64,000 bases of DNA from Pseudomonas sp. PDM04 (GCF_014851765.1 NZ_JACVAI010000003.1:372001-436000), one strand, 5' to 3'. Shown: positions 9,189 to 20,922, counted from the stretch's first letter. Numbers and translations are program-made. Notes: generated by a model not told the origin, from the sequence alone.

Positions 9189-9513
9189 GGGGACTACCTT
9201 ATGTTGTGACGCAGATTGTCAGGGGACAGTGGCGCAATAATAGTCAGGCTGTTTCATCAAGTAAACATTGTGCCGGGCTTTATTTATTTAGTTGTGATGA
9301 ATAGCCCATACATTGACGGTGCATTTAAATAGTGACGCCGATATTCACCCCAGGGGCTATTGAAGCGGCCTGACGCCGGCGCGGCGGCACTCAAGCGTTG
9401 GATTCAAGGCTTGCACGGGCGCCGCCCTGCGACACGAGATGTCATCAATACTGCAGTTTTGCTGCACAGCCGCTAGAATGGCGACCTTTGCGAAGTTCTG
9501 GAGTTTCCCCCCC
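9189..9513. other. Divergent mvaT-purU intergenic region
   Basis: This stretch is distinctly AT-richer than its surroundings (runs such as ttatttatttagttg around 9281-9295). It carries the mvaT promoter at its left end and presumably the purU promoter at its right. AT-rich DNA next to mvaT could be an MvaT autoregulatory target. That is inference. Confidence 0.5.
9237..9265 (-). promoter_or_regulatory. Likely sigma-70 promoter of mvaT
   Basis: On the minus strand the hexamers TTTACT (-35) and TATTAT (-10) are separated by 17 bases. The predicted start would be near 9230, leaving a leader of about 40 bases before the mvaT ATG. Confidence 0.55.
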
Positions 9514-10362
9514 ATGCGCACTTTTCGGCTGGTGATTTCTTGCCCGGACCGCGTCGGTATCGTTGCTAAAGTCAGTAACTTTCTGGCGTCACACAACGGC
9601 TGGATCACTGAAGCGAGCCACCACTCGGACAATCTCAGTGGCTGGTTCTTCATGCGTCACGAAATTCGGGCCGACTCGCTGCCCTTCGGCATCGAGGCCT
9701 TTCGCGAGGCCTTTGCGCCGATTGCCGAAGAGTTCTCGATGGACTGGCGCATCACCGATACCGCGCAGAAAAAACGCGTGGTGCTGATGGCCAGCCGCGA
9801 ATCCCACTGCCTGGCCGACCTGCTGCACCGTTGGCACAGCGATGAGCTGGACTGTGAAATCTCCTGCGTGATTTCCAACCACGATGACTTGCGCAGCATG
9901 GTCGAGTGGCACGGGATTCCTTACTACCATGTGCCGGTCAATCCCCAGGATAAAGAGCCGGCGTTCGCCGAAGTCTCGCGCCTGGTCAAGCAGCACGACG
10001 CCGAAGTGGTGGTGCTGGCTCGTTACATGCAGATCCTGCCCCCGGCGCTGTGCAGCGAATACGCGCACAAGGTGATCAACATTCACCACAGCTTCCTGCC
10101 GTCGTTCGTCGGGGCCAAGCCATATCATCAGGCTTCCCTGCGCGGGGTGAAACTGATCGGTGCGACCTGTCACTACGTGACCGAGGAGCTGGACGCCGGC
10201 CCGATCATCGAGCAGGACGTGGTCCGTGTCAGCCACAGCGACAGTATCGAAGACATGGTGCGTTTCGGCCGTGACGTCGAGAAAATGGTGCTGGCCCGTG
10301 GTCTGCGCTATCACCTGGAAGATCGGGTACTGGTGCACGGCAACAAGACCGTGGTGTTCTGA
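9514..10362 (+). CDS. purU: Formyltetrahydrofolate deformylase
   Basis: A 282-residue enzyme that hydrolyses 10-formyl-THF to THF and formate, balancing one-carbon pools. An N-terminal ACT domain (residues 1-80, MRTFRLVISCPDRVGIVAKV) is followed by a formyltransferase-fold catalytic domain. The Asn/His pair is in VINIHHSFLPSF and the catalytic Asp in EELDAGPIIEQD. A 25-codon longer frame exists, but the ATG at 9514 begins the ACT domain and has a GGAG about 10 bases upstream. Pseudomonas genomes often carry several purU paralogues. Confidence 0.94.
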   Translation: MRTFRLVISCPDRVGIVAKVSNFLASHNGWITEASHHSDNLSGWFFMRHEIRADSLPFGIEAFREAFAPIAEEFSMDWRITDTAQKKRVVLMASRESHCLADLLHRWHSDELDCEISCVISNHDDLRSMVEWHGIPYYHVPVNPQDKEPAFAEVSRLVKQHDAEVVVLARYMQILPPALCSEYAHKVINIHHSFLPSFVGAKPYHQASLRGVKLIGATCHYVTEELDAGPIIEQDVVRVSHSDSIEDMVRFGRDVEKMVLARGLRYHLEDRVLVHGNKTVVF

Positions 10363-10386
10363 CCGCACGACGGCAGGGTTGAAATT

Positions 10387-10423
10387 CGAAGGGCCTGGGC
10401 GTTCAATCGCTCCAGGCCCTTCG
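10387..10423 (+). terminator. Terminator-like hairpin after purU
   Basis: A perfect 12-bp inverted repeat (cgaagggcctgg/ccaggcccttcg) with a 13-base loop starts 24 bases after the purU stop. The T-run is weak (ccgtttctg). Confidence 0.7.
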
Positions 10424-10448
10424 CCGTTTCTGCACTGAGGACATGACC

Positions 10449-10628
10449 ATGGCTGATCCGCTGGATAAAGCTGTTTCCAAAGCCCCCGCGACGTTGGGGG
10501 AGGGGTGTCTGAGCCGCTATGACCCGGATGACCTGAGCCCGGAAGATGGCACGGAGTTTCCGGGCGCAGAGGCGTTGTGGGAGCAATTGCATCCAGATGC
10601 CGGGGAGGATCCGGTGAAGCCCGATTGA
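10449..10628 (+). CDS. Small acidic protein of unknown function
   Basis: A 59-residue protein starting MADPLDKAVSKAPATLGEG. It is rich in Asp, Glu and Pro and has no membrane segment or cysteine cluster. A GAGG lies eight bases before this ATG, which makes it a better start than the ATG two codons earlier. It sits just after the purU terminator and before a hairpin and hexamer repeat. I do not recognise a domain. The reasonable RBS and Pseudomonas-like codon use argue that it is real. Confidence 0.55.
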   Translation: MADPLDKAVSKAPATLGEGCLSRYDPDDLSPEDGTEFPGAEALWEQLHPDAGEDPVKPD

Positions 10629-10681
10629 TTGGCGCGCGCGCCCCGTGGGAGCTGGCTTTATAGCCGACCATGTTCTTTTGG

Positions 10682-10728
10682 GTGGACATATCCATTGCAG
10701 CCGTTACCGCAGAAACGGATATGTCCAC
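10682..10728. repeat. Perfect 12-bp inverted repeat
   Basis: The arms gtggacatatcc and ggatatgtccac are separated by 23 bases. The structure lies between the small gene ending at 10628 and the leftward YbhN-like gene, so it could be a shared terminator. It abuts the hexamer repeat, and its right arm shares three bases with the first repeat unit. Confidence 0.8.
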
Positions 10729-10785
10729 GATCACGATCACGATCACGATCACGATCACGATCACCGTTACCGTCACCGTCACCAC
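10726..10785. repeat. Hexanucleotide tandem repeat (CACGAT)6 with degenerate extension
   Basis: Six perfect copies of cacgat (10726-10761) are followed by four imperfect units (caccgt, taccgt, caccgt, caccac), giving ten hexamers in a row. A seven-C run (10785-10791) ends at the stop codon of the minus-strand YbhN-like gene. Arrays of this kind can change copy number by slippage. Confidence 0.9.
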
Positions 10786-10790
10786 CCCCC

Positions 10791-11786
10791 CTAAACCTGC
10801 TTCACCCTCATCAACTTCTTCAGCAACGGCCGCCCCAGCATCAACAAGAATACCGGCCCGCCCACCACCAGATAAAAGTAATAGGTCACCGTCCGCCAGA
10901 TCAGGATCGCCGCTGCTGCCGTGGATTTTCCGACCATGGGCGCCAACAACGCCGCCGAGGTCAATTCCGCGGCGCCGGCGCCTCCGGGCAGCAGGCTGAA
11001 TTGTCCCGCCGTCAGCGAGAGCATCTGGATCAGAAAGCTCCACGCCCATTGCAAGTCCGCGCCCAGTCCGCGCAGTGCCAGGTACAGCACGCTGTAGCGC
11101 AGCAGCCAATGCACGCAGGTCAAGGCGAACACCGTGATCAGCGTATTGAAGGGCAACTTCAGGGTGTCGGTGAACGCCGCCAGAAAGTGCAGGAGTTTGC
11201 GCGCCCAGCGCAGGCGGGTGGTGCCTTTGACATTGAGGCGCACCAGCAGCCGTCCGCTGAGGCGGATCAGCCATCGATGGTAGCGTGCGATCACCGCGCA
11301 ACTGAGCAACCCGCCGAACAGGGACATGGCGCTGACCATCAGCAACCACTCCATGCGTTCGCTGAGGTGCTGGAACAGCGCATAGATCAGGATCCCCACC
11401 AGCGCGCAGAGGAAGAACAGCAGGTCGCTCAGTTGATCCATGGCAAACACTGCACTGCCCCGTGCCGGCCGTACGCCGTTGCGTGCCAGCAGCGCCATGA
11501 TGGTCAGTGGCCCACCGCTGCCGCCGGGGGTGGCGCAGTAGGCGAATTCGGCCGCCATCACCACGCCGAGGCTTTTGACCGGGCTGACCCTGTCCCGTTG
11601 ATCCCCGAGCAACAGGCGCAGGCGCTGGGTGTTCACCAGCCAGCACGCCAGGATCATGCCGAACATGATCAGCAGCCAGTTCAAGGGAAAACCCTGCAAT
11701 CGCGCCCAGGTCTGGTTGCCACCGAGCAACAGGGGAATGAGCAAAGCCGCGATCAGCGCAACCAGCAGCAGGATCCCCCGGCTCAC
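10791..11786 (-). CDS. YbhN/LPG-synthase-like transmembrane protein (UPF0104)
   Basis: A 331-residue integral membrane protein with about eight helices, of the lysylphosphatidylglycerol synthase transmembrane (flippase-like) family. The family motifs AEFAYCATPGGSGGPLTIMALL and SLLPGGAGAAELTSAALL are present. No aminoacyl-transferase domain is attached, so lysyl-PG synthesis is unlikely. Lipid or polyprenyl-glycan transport is more plausible. The start is a GTG overlapping the TGA of the DUF2334 gene (GTGA). The upstream extension of the frame is non-native in character. The stop TAG touches a G7 run and the hexamer array. Confidence 0.85.
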   Translation of the reverse strand: MSRGILLLVALIAALLIPLLLGGNQTWARLQGFPLNWLLIMFGMILACWLVNTQRLRLLLGDQRDRVSPVKSLGVVMAAEFAYCATPGGSGGPLTIMALLARNGVRPARGSAVFAMDQLSDLLFFLCALVGILIYALFQHLSERMEWLLMVSAMSLFGGLLSCAVIARYHRWLIRLSGRLLVRLNVKGTTRLRWARKLLHFLAAFTDTLKLPFNTLITVFALTCVHWLLRYSVLYLALRGLGADLQWAWSFLIQMLSLTAGQFSLLPGGAGAAELTSAALLAPMVGKSTAAAAILIWRTVTYYFYLVVGGPVFLLMLGRPLLKKLMRVKQV

Positions 11787-12559
11787 GCGGCACGACCGCA
11801 ACGCTGAAGATGCGAGGCCAGCCAGCCGGCCTTGGTCATCGGCACGCGGCCCTCGTCCAGCAGGCGCTCGAGGGTGTGCAGCCAGTAATCGCGGGAAAAG
11901 CCATGACGCAGGTCCACCGGGTGCACGCCCAGGCGAATCACCGGCGCCTGGCGCCAGCGCTGTTCGCGCTGGTCGCTGAGCCATTTCGAAACGCCGCGCC
12001 GCCAGGCGCTGCGGGCGCTCCACACCAGCCCGGGCGCCTCGACCCGGGTGAAATCCGGCAGCCGATACAGGTGCTGCGGGTCGCTGGTATAGCTCAGGGG
12101 GAGTTGGCGCAGGGCCTGGCGTGTCCCTTCGCTCATCAGCCAGGCCGGGGCGACAAAGCCCTGCAACGGCCAGTGATAGCGATGGAACAGCTCGATGCCG
12201 GCCCGCAGCCGGGCGAGGGCGGCTTCCCGGGACAGGCTGTAGAACTCGCCTTCATGGGTGTAGATGCGGCGCATGAACCAGTCTCGCGGTGTGGTGGGCG
12301 AGGGGCTTTCATCACAATGAAAGTAGCCGTGCAACGCCAGTTCGTCACCCCGGGCCACGCGCTGGCTGAGCAGGTCGCGGAATGACGGATGGGCGTCCAG
12401 GTCGTTGTGCCGGTGGAAGTCCGGCACCACCAGCCAGGTCATCGGGATGTCGCCCAGGGCATCGACCGCTTCGACGAAAGGTTGGTAGTCGACCCAGGTC
12501 TGCGGTGCGACGTCGTGCAACACCAGTAACAGGCTGAAGGTGTTCATCGCGTCAGCCAT
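11783..12559 (-). CDS. DUF2334 polysaccharide deacetylase-like protein
   Basis: A 258-residue protein of the DUF2334 branch of the NodB/carbohydrate esterase fold. Motifs include LHDVAPQTW near the N-terminus (metal-binding Asp region), HGYFHCDES (second His motif) and RLGVHPVDL near the C-terminus. There is no signal peptide, so it is probably cytoplasmic. It overlaps the GT4 gene by eight bases (ATGGCTGA). An alternative ATG four codons downstream (MNTFS) is equally possible, as neither has a clear RBS. It probably removes an acyl group from a glycan or glycolipid intermediate made by the neighbouring enzyme. Confidence 0.82.
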   Translation of the reverse strand: MADAMNTFSLLLVLHDVAPQTWVDYQPFVEAVDALGDIPMTWLVVPDFHRHNDLDAHPSFRDLLSQRVARGDELALHGYFHCDESPSPTTPRDWFMRRIYTHEGEFYSLSREAALARLRAGIELFHRYHWPLQGFVAPAWLMSEGTRQALRQLPLSYTSDPQHLYRLPDFTRVEAPGLVWSARSAWRRGVSKWLSDQREQRWRQAPVIRLGVHPVDLRHGFSRDYWLHTLERLLDEGRVPMTKAGWLASHLQRCGRAA

Positions 12560-13673
12560 TGACGATCAGCGGCCATTGGCTGCCGAGGACGGCGTGATAA
12601 TGACCCAGCAGGCTGTTGACCACGGTATCCCAGGCGTAATGCCGCTCGACATGCCGGCGGGCCTGCCGGCCCAGCTCGGCATTGCCAGAGCCGAACAGCT
12701 CGCGTACCGCATGGGCCATCGCCAGGGGGGCGTTCGGGGTGCACAGCAGGCCGCAGTCGCGGGTGACGATCTCTGGAAACGCCCCGGCGGCCACGGCGAC
12801 CACCGGAATGCCGCAGGCCATGGCTTCGAGTGTGACCAGGCCAAAGGTTTCCTGATCGCCGGCATGCACCAGCGCATCGGCACTGGCCATCAGCCTCGCC
12901 ACTTGCGCCGCCGGGCGGAAGCCATCGACCACCGTCACGTTGTTCGGCACCGCCGCCGGCATGGACGATCCCACCAGCAGCAGGTGATAGCGCCGACCCA
13001 GGTGTTTCATGCAATCGAGCAGCACCGGCAGGTTTTTTTCCTTGGAGCCGCGCCCGGCGAAAATCAGCAGGTGCGTCTGTTCATCGATGCCCAGCTCTGC
13101 GCGCAGGCCCGGATCGCGGGCGTCGGGGTGGAAGGTGCGCAGGTCAACCCCCAGGGGCTGTACGTAAACATTGCGCCCCCCCAGGCCGATCAGTTTGTCG
13201 GCCATGATCCGGCTCGGCGCGAGCACCCGGTCGAAGTTGCCGTAGAGCTTGCTGACATAGGCCTCGACATTGGGCGTCACCCAGTTCCCCATGCGGTTGC
13301 TGACCAGCAGCGGCAAATCCGAGTGATAAAAGCCGATCACCGGCACGTCGAGTTGGCGCCGGGCATCCAGTGCCGCCCAGGCCGTGAGGTACGGATCGCC
13401 GACTTCGATCAGGTCTGGTTGCAGATCCTGCAGCACATTGCGCCAGGGGGCGAGACGGAGGGGGAAACGATAACCCTTGCCGAACGGCAGGGCAGGGGCT
13501 GGGACGGTGTAGACACCATCCGCTTCACTCAAGTGCGAACCGGGAATCAGCAAGCTGTGGCGAATGCCCGACTTGACCCCCAGGCGACGATGTTTGGCAT
13601 CCAGATAAGTGCGCACGCCACCGCTGGCAGGGGCGTAGAACATGGTTATGTCCGCGATATGCACGATGTACAT
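12552..13673 (-). CDS. Family 4 glycosyltransferase
   Basis: A 373-residue GT-B enzyme. The N-terminal acceptor domain begins MYIVHIADITMFYAPASGGVRTY. The C-terminal donor domain has the GT4 EX7E motif (HAGDQETFGLVTLEAM) and the usual GRGSKEKNLPVLLDCM sugar-nucleotide region. It is the first gene of a tightly coupled operon with the DUF2334 and YbhN-like genes. This suggests synthesis, trimming and membrane handling of a glycolipid or glycan. The substrate cannot be told from sequence. Confidence 0.88.
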   Translation of the reverse strand: MYIVHIADITMFYAPASGGVRTYLDAKHRRLGVKSGIRHSLLIPGSHLSEADGVYTVPAPALPFGKGYRFPLRLAPWRNVLQDLQPDLIEVGDPYLTAWAALDARRQLDVPVIGFYHSDLPLLVSNRMGNWVTPNVEAYVSKLYGNFDRVLAPSRIMADKLIGLGGRNVYVQPLGVDLRTFHPDARDPGLRAELGIDEQTHLLIFAGRGSKEKNLPVLLDCMKHLGRRYHLLLVGSSMPAAVPNNVTVVDGFRPAAQVARLMASADALVHAGDQETFGLVTLEAMACGIPVVAVAAGAFPEIVTRDCGLLCTPNAPLAMAHAVRELFGSGNAELGRQARRHVERHYAWDTVVNSLLGHYHAVLGSQWPLIVNG

Positions 13674-13754
13674 CCCTCCGGTCCGTGGTGCTCCCTTGGT
13701 TGACCTTTATGAAGGATAGATGTTCGGTCGGGTTTGGGTTGAGGCCGTCAGGCC

Positions 13755-13835
13755 TGTGTTGTCAGGGCCGGCCCCATCGCGGGTACGCCCACTCCCACAG
13801 GTCTGGTGAGAGCGGGCGCCCGCGAAGAAGCCGGC
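13755..13835. repeat. Degenerate REP pair
   Basis: Diverged REP-like halves (catcgcgggtacgcccactcc and gagcgggcgcccgcgaag) lie between the GT4 gene start and the chemoreceptor stop. They are more worn than the other REPs in the window. Confidence 0.45.
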
Positions 13836-13842
13836 GCAGACG

Positions 13843-15732
13843 CTAGATACGGAAACTGCCCACCAGCTGCTGGAGCCGCGCCGCCTGCTGTTCAAGGTCG
13901 CCACAGGCGCGCAACGTTGCCTGCAGGTTCTCGACACCCGCCTGGTTCAGCGTGTTGATTTCAGTCATGTCCTCGTTGATCGCCTCCACCACCGCGGTCT
14001 GTTCCTCGGTCGCCGTGGCCACCGACTGGTTCATCCCGTCGATCTCGCCGATGCGCAGGGTCACGCTGTTCAGGCGCTCGCCCGCCAAGTTGGCGATGCC
14101 CACGCTGTCCTGGCTGTGCCGCTGGCTGTCGTTCATGGTGCTGACGGATTCGCGGGCGCCGACCTGCAGCTCTTCGATCATCCTCTGCACCTGCTCCGCC
14201 GATTGCTGGGTGCGGTGTGCCAGGTTGCGCACTTCATCGGCCACCACGGCAAATCCGCGCCCGGCCTCACCGGCACGGGCCGCCTCGATGGCCGCGTTGA
14301 GCGCCAGCAGATTGGTTTGCTGGGAGATGCTGCTGATCACGTCGAGAATTTGCTCGATGTTCACGGTTTTGTCGCTCAGCGATTCGATGTGGCGACTCGA
14401 GGCGCTGAGCACGCTCGACAGCTGATTGATCGCGACAATGTTGCGCTCCACCACGTGCTGGCCGTCCTCGGCCAGGTGGCGGGCTTCGCTGGCCTGGCTC
14501 GACGCCTGGGCAGCGTTGCGCGCGATTTCCTGGGCCGTGGCACCGAGCTGGTTGATGGCGGCGACCACACTGCTGGTGCGCGAAGCCTGCTGGTCACAAT
14601 TGAGCATCGACGAGTTGGAGGCCGCGACCACCCGCAGCGCCACTTCGTTGACCTGCCCGGTGGCGGAGCACACTTCACGGATCGAACCGTGAATGCGTTC
14701 CACGAAACGGTTGAATGCGGTGCCCAGCAGGCCGAATTCGTCGTCGCCCTGAATGATCAGGCGTTTGGTCAGGTCGCCCTCACCGTCGGCGATGTCTTCC
14801 ATGGCGCGGGTCATGACGTGCAGCGGCTGGATCAGCAAGCGGATCAACAAGCCCAGCAGGGCGATGATGGCCGCGACGGCGATGCCGGTAGCCACCACCG
14901 CCGAGGCGCGGAATTCGCTGAGCATCGAGTAGGCCTTGTCTTTGTCCACCGACAGACCGATGTACCAGTTCACCGATGACAGGCCCTTGATCGGCGTGAA
15001 CGTGATGATGCGGGTCTTGCCGTCGACCTCGACTTCCGAGAGGTCGCTGCTGATGCGTGGCGTGTTGACCGGGTACGCCTGGGCCAGAGACTTGCCCACC
15101 CGTGCCTGCTTCGGGTGCACCAGGATCTTGCCGTCGGCGTTGATCAGGAACGCATGGCCCATGCCGTTGAAGTTCAGCGCGTTGAGGCTGTCGATGATCA
15201 TTTGCAGGCTCAGGTCGCCGCCGACCACCGCGAGCGGTCGGCCGTCCCTGACCACGCCCTGAACGATGGAAATGACGGGTTTGCCCGTGGAGACATCCGT
15301 GTAGGGTTCGGTCAGTACCGGTTCGGCGCTGTGTTGCGCGCTCTTGTACCAATCTCGCACGCGGGGGTCGAAGCCTTCCGGCATCCTGTTGTCCGGGCGA
15401 ATGATGAAGAAGCCATCGCTGCTGCCTAGAAAACCGGCGACGAACGCGCTGGCGATCGCCTTTTGCTCCAGCAGCAGGGTGATGTTGCCCAAGTCCGGGT
15501 TCAGCGCGATGTTTTGTGCCAGGTTTTCGATCAACAGGCTGCGACCGTTCAGCCAGGTCTGGATGCTGTTGGCGGTCACGCCGCCCATTTCCAGCAGGTA
15601 GTTGTTGAGGTCGTTGCGGATTGCCTTGCGTTGCATGGCGTCGTTGTAGAGCGTGAAGGCCGAGAAGGCGAGGGTGACGACGAGGGCCGCGACCAGCAGG
15701 ATCTTATGGCTGAAGCGCATACTTTTTTTCAT
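13843..15732 (-). CDS. Methyl-accepting chemotaxis protein, PctA-like dCache receptor
   Basis: A 629-residue chemoreceptor. A membrane helix lies near residues 10-30, followed by a periplasmic dCache domain, a second helix ([18 protein letters not shown]), HAMP and the signalling hairpin ([20 protein letters not shown]). The ligand domain carries FDPRVRDWY and [10 protein letters not shown], which fits the amino-acid-binding dCache motif of PctA-type receptors (Arg-x-Trp-Tyr plus Asp), with Phe in place of the first Tyr. Length equals that of PctA as I recall it. The start MKKSMRF is preferred over a 42-codon extension with no signal character. No C-terminal CheR-tethering pentapeptide is present. 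Confidence 0.88.
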   Translation of the reverse strand: MKKSMRFSHKILLVAALVVTLAFSAFTLYNDAMQRKAIRNDLNNYLLEMGGVTANSIQTWLNGRSLLIENLAQNIALNPDLGNITLLLEQKAIASAFVAGFLGSSDGFFIIRPDNRMPEGFDPRVRDWYKSAQHSAEPVLTEPYTDVSTGKPVISIVQGVVRDGRPLAVVGGDLSLQMIIDSLNALNFNGMGHAFLINADGKILVHPKQARVGKSLAQAYPVNTPRISSDLSEVEVDGKTRIITFTPIKGLSSVNWYIGLSVDKDKAYSMLSEFRASAVVATGIAVAAIIALLGLLIRLLIQPLHVMTRAMEDIADGEGDLTKRLIIQGDDEFGLLGTAFNRFVERIHGSIREVCSATGQVNEVALRVVAASNSSMLNCDQQASRTSSVVAAINQLGATAQEIARNAAQASSQASEARHLAEDGQHVVERNIVAINQLSSVLSASSRHIESLSDKTVNIEQILDVISSISQQTNLLALNAAIEAARAGEAGRGFAVVADEVRNLAHRTQQSAEQVQRMIEELQVGARESVSTMNDSQRHSQDSVGIANLAGERLNSVTLRIGEIDGMNQSVATATEEQTAVVEAINEDMTEINTLNQAGVENLQATLRACGDLEQQAARLQQLVGSFRI

Positions 15733-15907
15733 GGCTTGGAGATTCCAATAAGGTCTTAATGCCCGCAGCGTGCTTTTATAAAGGGACGCAACACGGGCGA
15801 CGTTGAGATCAGGTCGATGCATCCGTCCTCGCCCTAGCGGATCACCAACCCTGTTCAATCATCGATATCGGCCGTGATCGAGCAGAGATTAACCAGAGGC
15901 GGGCAAA

Positions 15908-17395
15908 ATGCACGATTCATCGAAACTATTGATCGGTTCCGATCTCACAGGGCAACCTATCGATCAGTCCATGCGTCTGGCGAACCGACACGGTCTGATC
16001 GCGGGTGCGACCGGGACCGGCAAGACCGTGACCCTGCAACGCCTGGCCGAAGCGTTCAGCGACGCCGGCGTGGCGGTGTTCGCCGCCGACATCAAAGGAG
16101 ACCTGTGCGGTCTTGGCGCGGCGGGCAATCCACAGGGCAAGGTGGCCGAGCGGATCGCCGGCATGCCCTGGCTGAATCACACGCCCCAGGCCTACCCGGT
16201 CGCGCTGTGGGACATTCATGGTCAATCCGGCCATCCGTTGCGCACCACCCTGAGCGAAATGGGCCCGTTGCTGATCGGCGCCCTGCTGGAATTGAGCGAC
16301 AGCCAGCAGTCGGCGCTCTACGCGGCGTTCAAGGTGGCTGACCGCGAAGGTTTGCTGCTGCTGGACCTGAAGGACCTGAAGGCGCTGCTCAATCACCTGC
16401 GCGACCATCCCGAACTGCTGGGGGACGACGCGGCGTTGATGACCACGGGCTCCAGTCAGGCGCTGCTGCGGCGCCTGGCGACCCTGGAACAACAGGGCGC
16501 CGATGCCTTGTTCGGCGAGCCGGCGCTGCAACTCGAAGACATTCTGCAGCCTGCCGCCGACGGTCGCGGGCGTATTCATCTGCTCGATGCCAGTCGTCTG
16601 GTCCACGAGGCGCCGAAGGTCTACGCGACGTTCCTGCTGTGGCTGCTGGCCGAGCTGTTCGAGCAACTGCCGGAACGCGGCGATGCCGACAAACCGCTGC
16701 TCGCGCTGTTCTTCGACGAGGCCCACTTATTGTTTGCCGATACCCCCAGGGCGCTGCAGGAGCGTCTGGAGCAAGTGGTGCGGCTGATTCGCTCGAAAGG
16801 CGTGGGCGTGTATTTCGTCACTCAGTCGCCGGGCGACCTGCCGGATGACGTCCTCGCGCAGCTCGGCCTGCGCATCCAGCATGGCCTGCGCGCCTTTACC
16901 GCCAAGGAGCAGAAGTCCCTGCGTGCGGTGGCCGACGGTTTTCGCCCGAACCCGGCGTTCGATGCCCTGTCGGTGCTGACCGAGCTGGGGATTGGCGAGG
17001 CGCTGGTGGGGACGCTGCAGGACAAGGGCACGCCGGAAATGGTGCAGCGGGTGCTGGTTGCACCGCCACAATCGCGGATCGGGCCGTTGAGCGACACGGA
17101 GCGAACCGTGCTGATCGCCGGTTCGCCGTTCAAGGGACGCTATGACAAACCGATCGATCGTGAATCGGCCTATGAGGTGCTGATGGGGCGCAAGGACCTG
17201 GCCCCGAAACCGGAGGCGGTGCCCGGCAAGGCAGCGCCACAGGAACCCAGCTTCACCGAGCAGGCCGGGGAGTTTCTCGGAACGGCGGCGGGCCAGGCAC
17301 TGAAATCGGCGATGCGCCAGGCGGCCAATCAGTTGGGGCGGCAGTTGGTGCGCGGTTTGATGGGGTCGTTGCTGGGGGGCAGTAAACGCCGCTGA
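15908..17395 (+). CDS. HerA-like DUF853 ATPase (YjgR family)
   Basis: A 495-residue P-loop ATPase of the FtsK/HerA superfamily. Walker A is GATGTGKT (near residue 33), Walker B is LLALFFDEAHLLF, and the Arg-finger region follows at VRLIRSKGVGVYFVTQSPGDLPDDV. The DUF853 C-terminus ends in a Gly- and Arg-rich tail (LLGGSKRR). It is widespread in proteobacteria as YjgR. The role is not established, although DNA pumping or processing is expected from the fold. No NurA-like nuclease gene is nearby. Confidence 0.88.
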   Translation: MHDSSKLLIGSDLTGQPIDQSMRLANRHGLIAGATGTGKTVTLQRLAEAFSDAGVAVFAADIKGDLCGLGAAGNPQGKVAERIAGMPWLNHTPQAYPVALWDIHGQSGHPLRTTLSEMGPLLIGALLELSDSQQSALYAAFKVADREGLLLLDLKDLKALLNHLRDHPELLGDDAALMTTGSSQALLRRLATLEQQGADALFGEPALQLEDILQPAADGRGRIHLLDASRLVHEAPKVYATFLLWLLAELFEQLPERGDADKPLLALFFDEAHLLFADTPRALQERLEQVVRLIRSKGVGVYFVTQSPGDLPDDVLAQLGLRIQHGLRAFTAKEQKSLRAVADGFRPNPAFDALSVLTELGIGEALVGTLQDKGTPEMVQRVLVAPPQSRIGPLSDTERTVLIAGSPFKGRYDKPIDRESAYEVLMGRKDLAPKPEAVPGKAAPQEPSFTEQAGEFLGTAAGQALKSAMRQAANQLGRQLVRGLMGSLLGGSKRR

Positions 17396-17423
17396 CCGGC
17401 AGACACTCCCACCGGGGTCTGCC

Positions 17424-17879
17424 TCAGGATTTGGGCTTGGCGTGCGCCGCCAATCGCTCCAGGGCGGCCCGCAGGTTGGGGTCGGAGATCCCGTCGGCGG
17501 TGGCCTGAATGGTCGCGGCGGCGTTGTTCGACAGGTCCATCATGTGCCCGGCCGCGCCTCGTTGCACGGTCGGCGGCTGGACCTTGAACTGAATGCGGGT
17601 CAGGCCGGCGAACTCATCGAACATCTGCAACTGGCGTTGCAGGCGCTTCTGTTGATAGCGCAGGCGGGTTGCCCAATGACCATCGGTGACAATCAGCAAC
17701 AAACTGCCTTCGCGCCACGAAGCCACATGGCAATGCTCGCGAGCGGCCGGCTGCAACTGGCTGTCGAGCAGCCGCTGTAAATGACCCAGGCGTTGCGCAT
17801 GGCCCAGAATGGCTTTGAGCGGTTTGGCTTCGCGAAGCAGAACGGCGGGTGCTCTGGCCGTGAGAGGGCGAAATGCCAT
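17424..17879 (-). CDS. dciA: DciA (DUF721), replicative helicase loader
   Basis: A 151-residue DUF721 protein. DciA is the ancestral loader that recruits the DnaB replicative helicase in bacteria lacking DnaC or DnaI. The KH-like fold region is seen around REHCHVASWREGSLLLIVTDGHWATRLRYQ. The C-terminal part is less ordered. I start at MAFRPLTARAP, as the 29-codon extension is Cys- and Trp-rich and unlike the family. The gene is divergent from secA, as in other Pseudomonas, but the lpxC and M23 peptidase genes that I recall next to it in P. aeruginosa are not here. Confidence 0.86.
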   Translation of the reverse strand: MAFRPLTARAPAVLLREAKPLKAILGHAQRLGHLQRLLDSQLQPAAREHCHVASWREGSLLLIVTDGHWATRLRYQQKRLQRQLQMFDEFAGLTRIQFKVQPPTVQRGAAGHMMDLSNNAAATIQATADGISDPNLRAALERLAAHAKPKS

Positions 17880-18186
17880 GATCAGACACCTGAAGTAACA
17901 GAGCCGCCATGGTAGCAGAAAGCGCCGGATGCACCCGACCCATTGATTTGCGCGCGCTTTACCCATTAAATCAACGAATGACTTCTGCCGTCAGTGGCTT
18001 GAAGTTCAGTAAAATGCCCTTATTTTAAGTGAGCCCCGTCATAGCGCAGTGCATGCATCGTGGAATAACGCCACTATCCTCACCATCGTTTCCGGGTAGA
18101 ATGCTCGTTCGCATGCGGCCATGAGGGCTGCACGGGCGACTCACGGGGCCGCCCTCCATCCCTTTAGTGTGGAAGATCCTGCCGAT
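17880..18186. other. Divergent dciA-secA intergenic region
   Basis: About 300 bases without a gene. A likely secA promoter lies at 17999-18026. Nearer the secA start the sequence is GC-rich and could fold. I see no open frame resembling a SecM-type leader peptide. Confidence 0.45.
17999..18026 (+). promoter_or_regulatory. Possible secA promoter
   Basis: TTGAAG and TATTTT are spaced by 16 bases in the plus direction, about 160 bases before the secA ATG. It is a moderate match to the sigma-70 consensus. Confidence 0.4.

Positions 18187-20922
<2,736 letters not shown>

Noticed and set aside
10726..10785. CRISPR-like array
   Set aside because: The units are six-base contiguous repeats with no spacers. 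It is a microsatellite, and no cas genes are present.
9589..11793. A 734-codon open frame on the minus strand through purU and the hexamer repeat
   Set aside because: It crosses purU, its terminator and the repeat array in the wrong frame. The Val-Ile dipeptide run is only the translated hexamer.
10629..11807. A 392-codon plus-strand frame across the hexamer repeat
   Set aside because: Low-complexity Arg/Ser and Gln/His content. It mirrors the YbhN-like gene and has no RBS.
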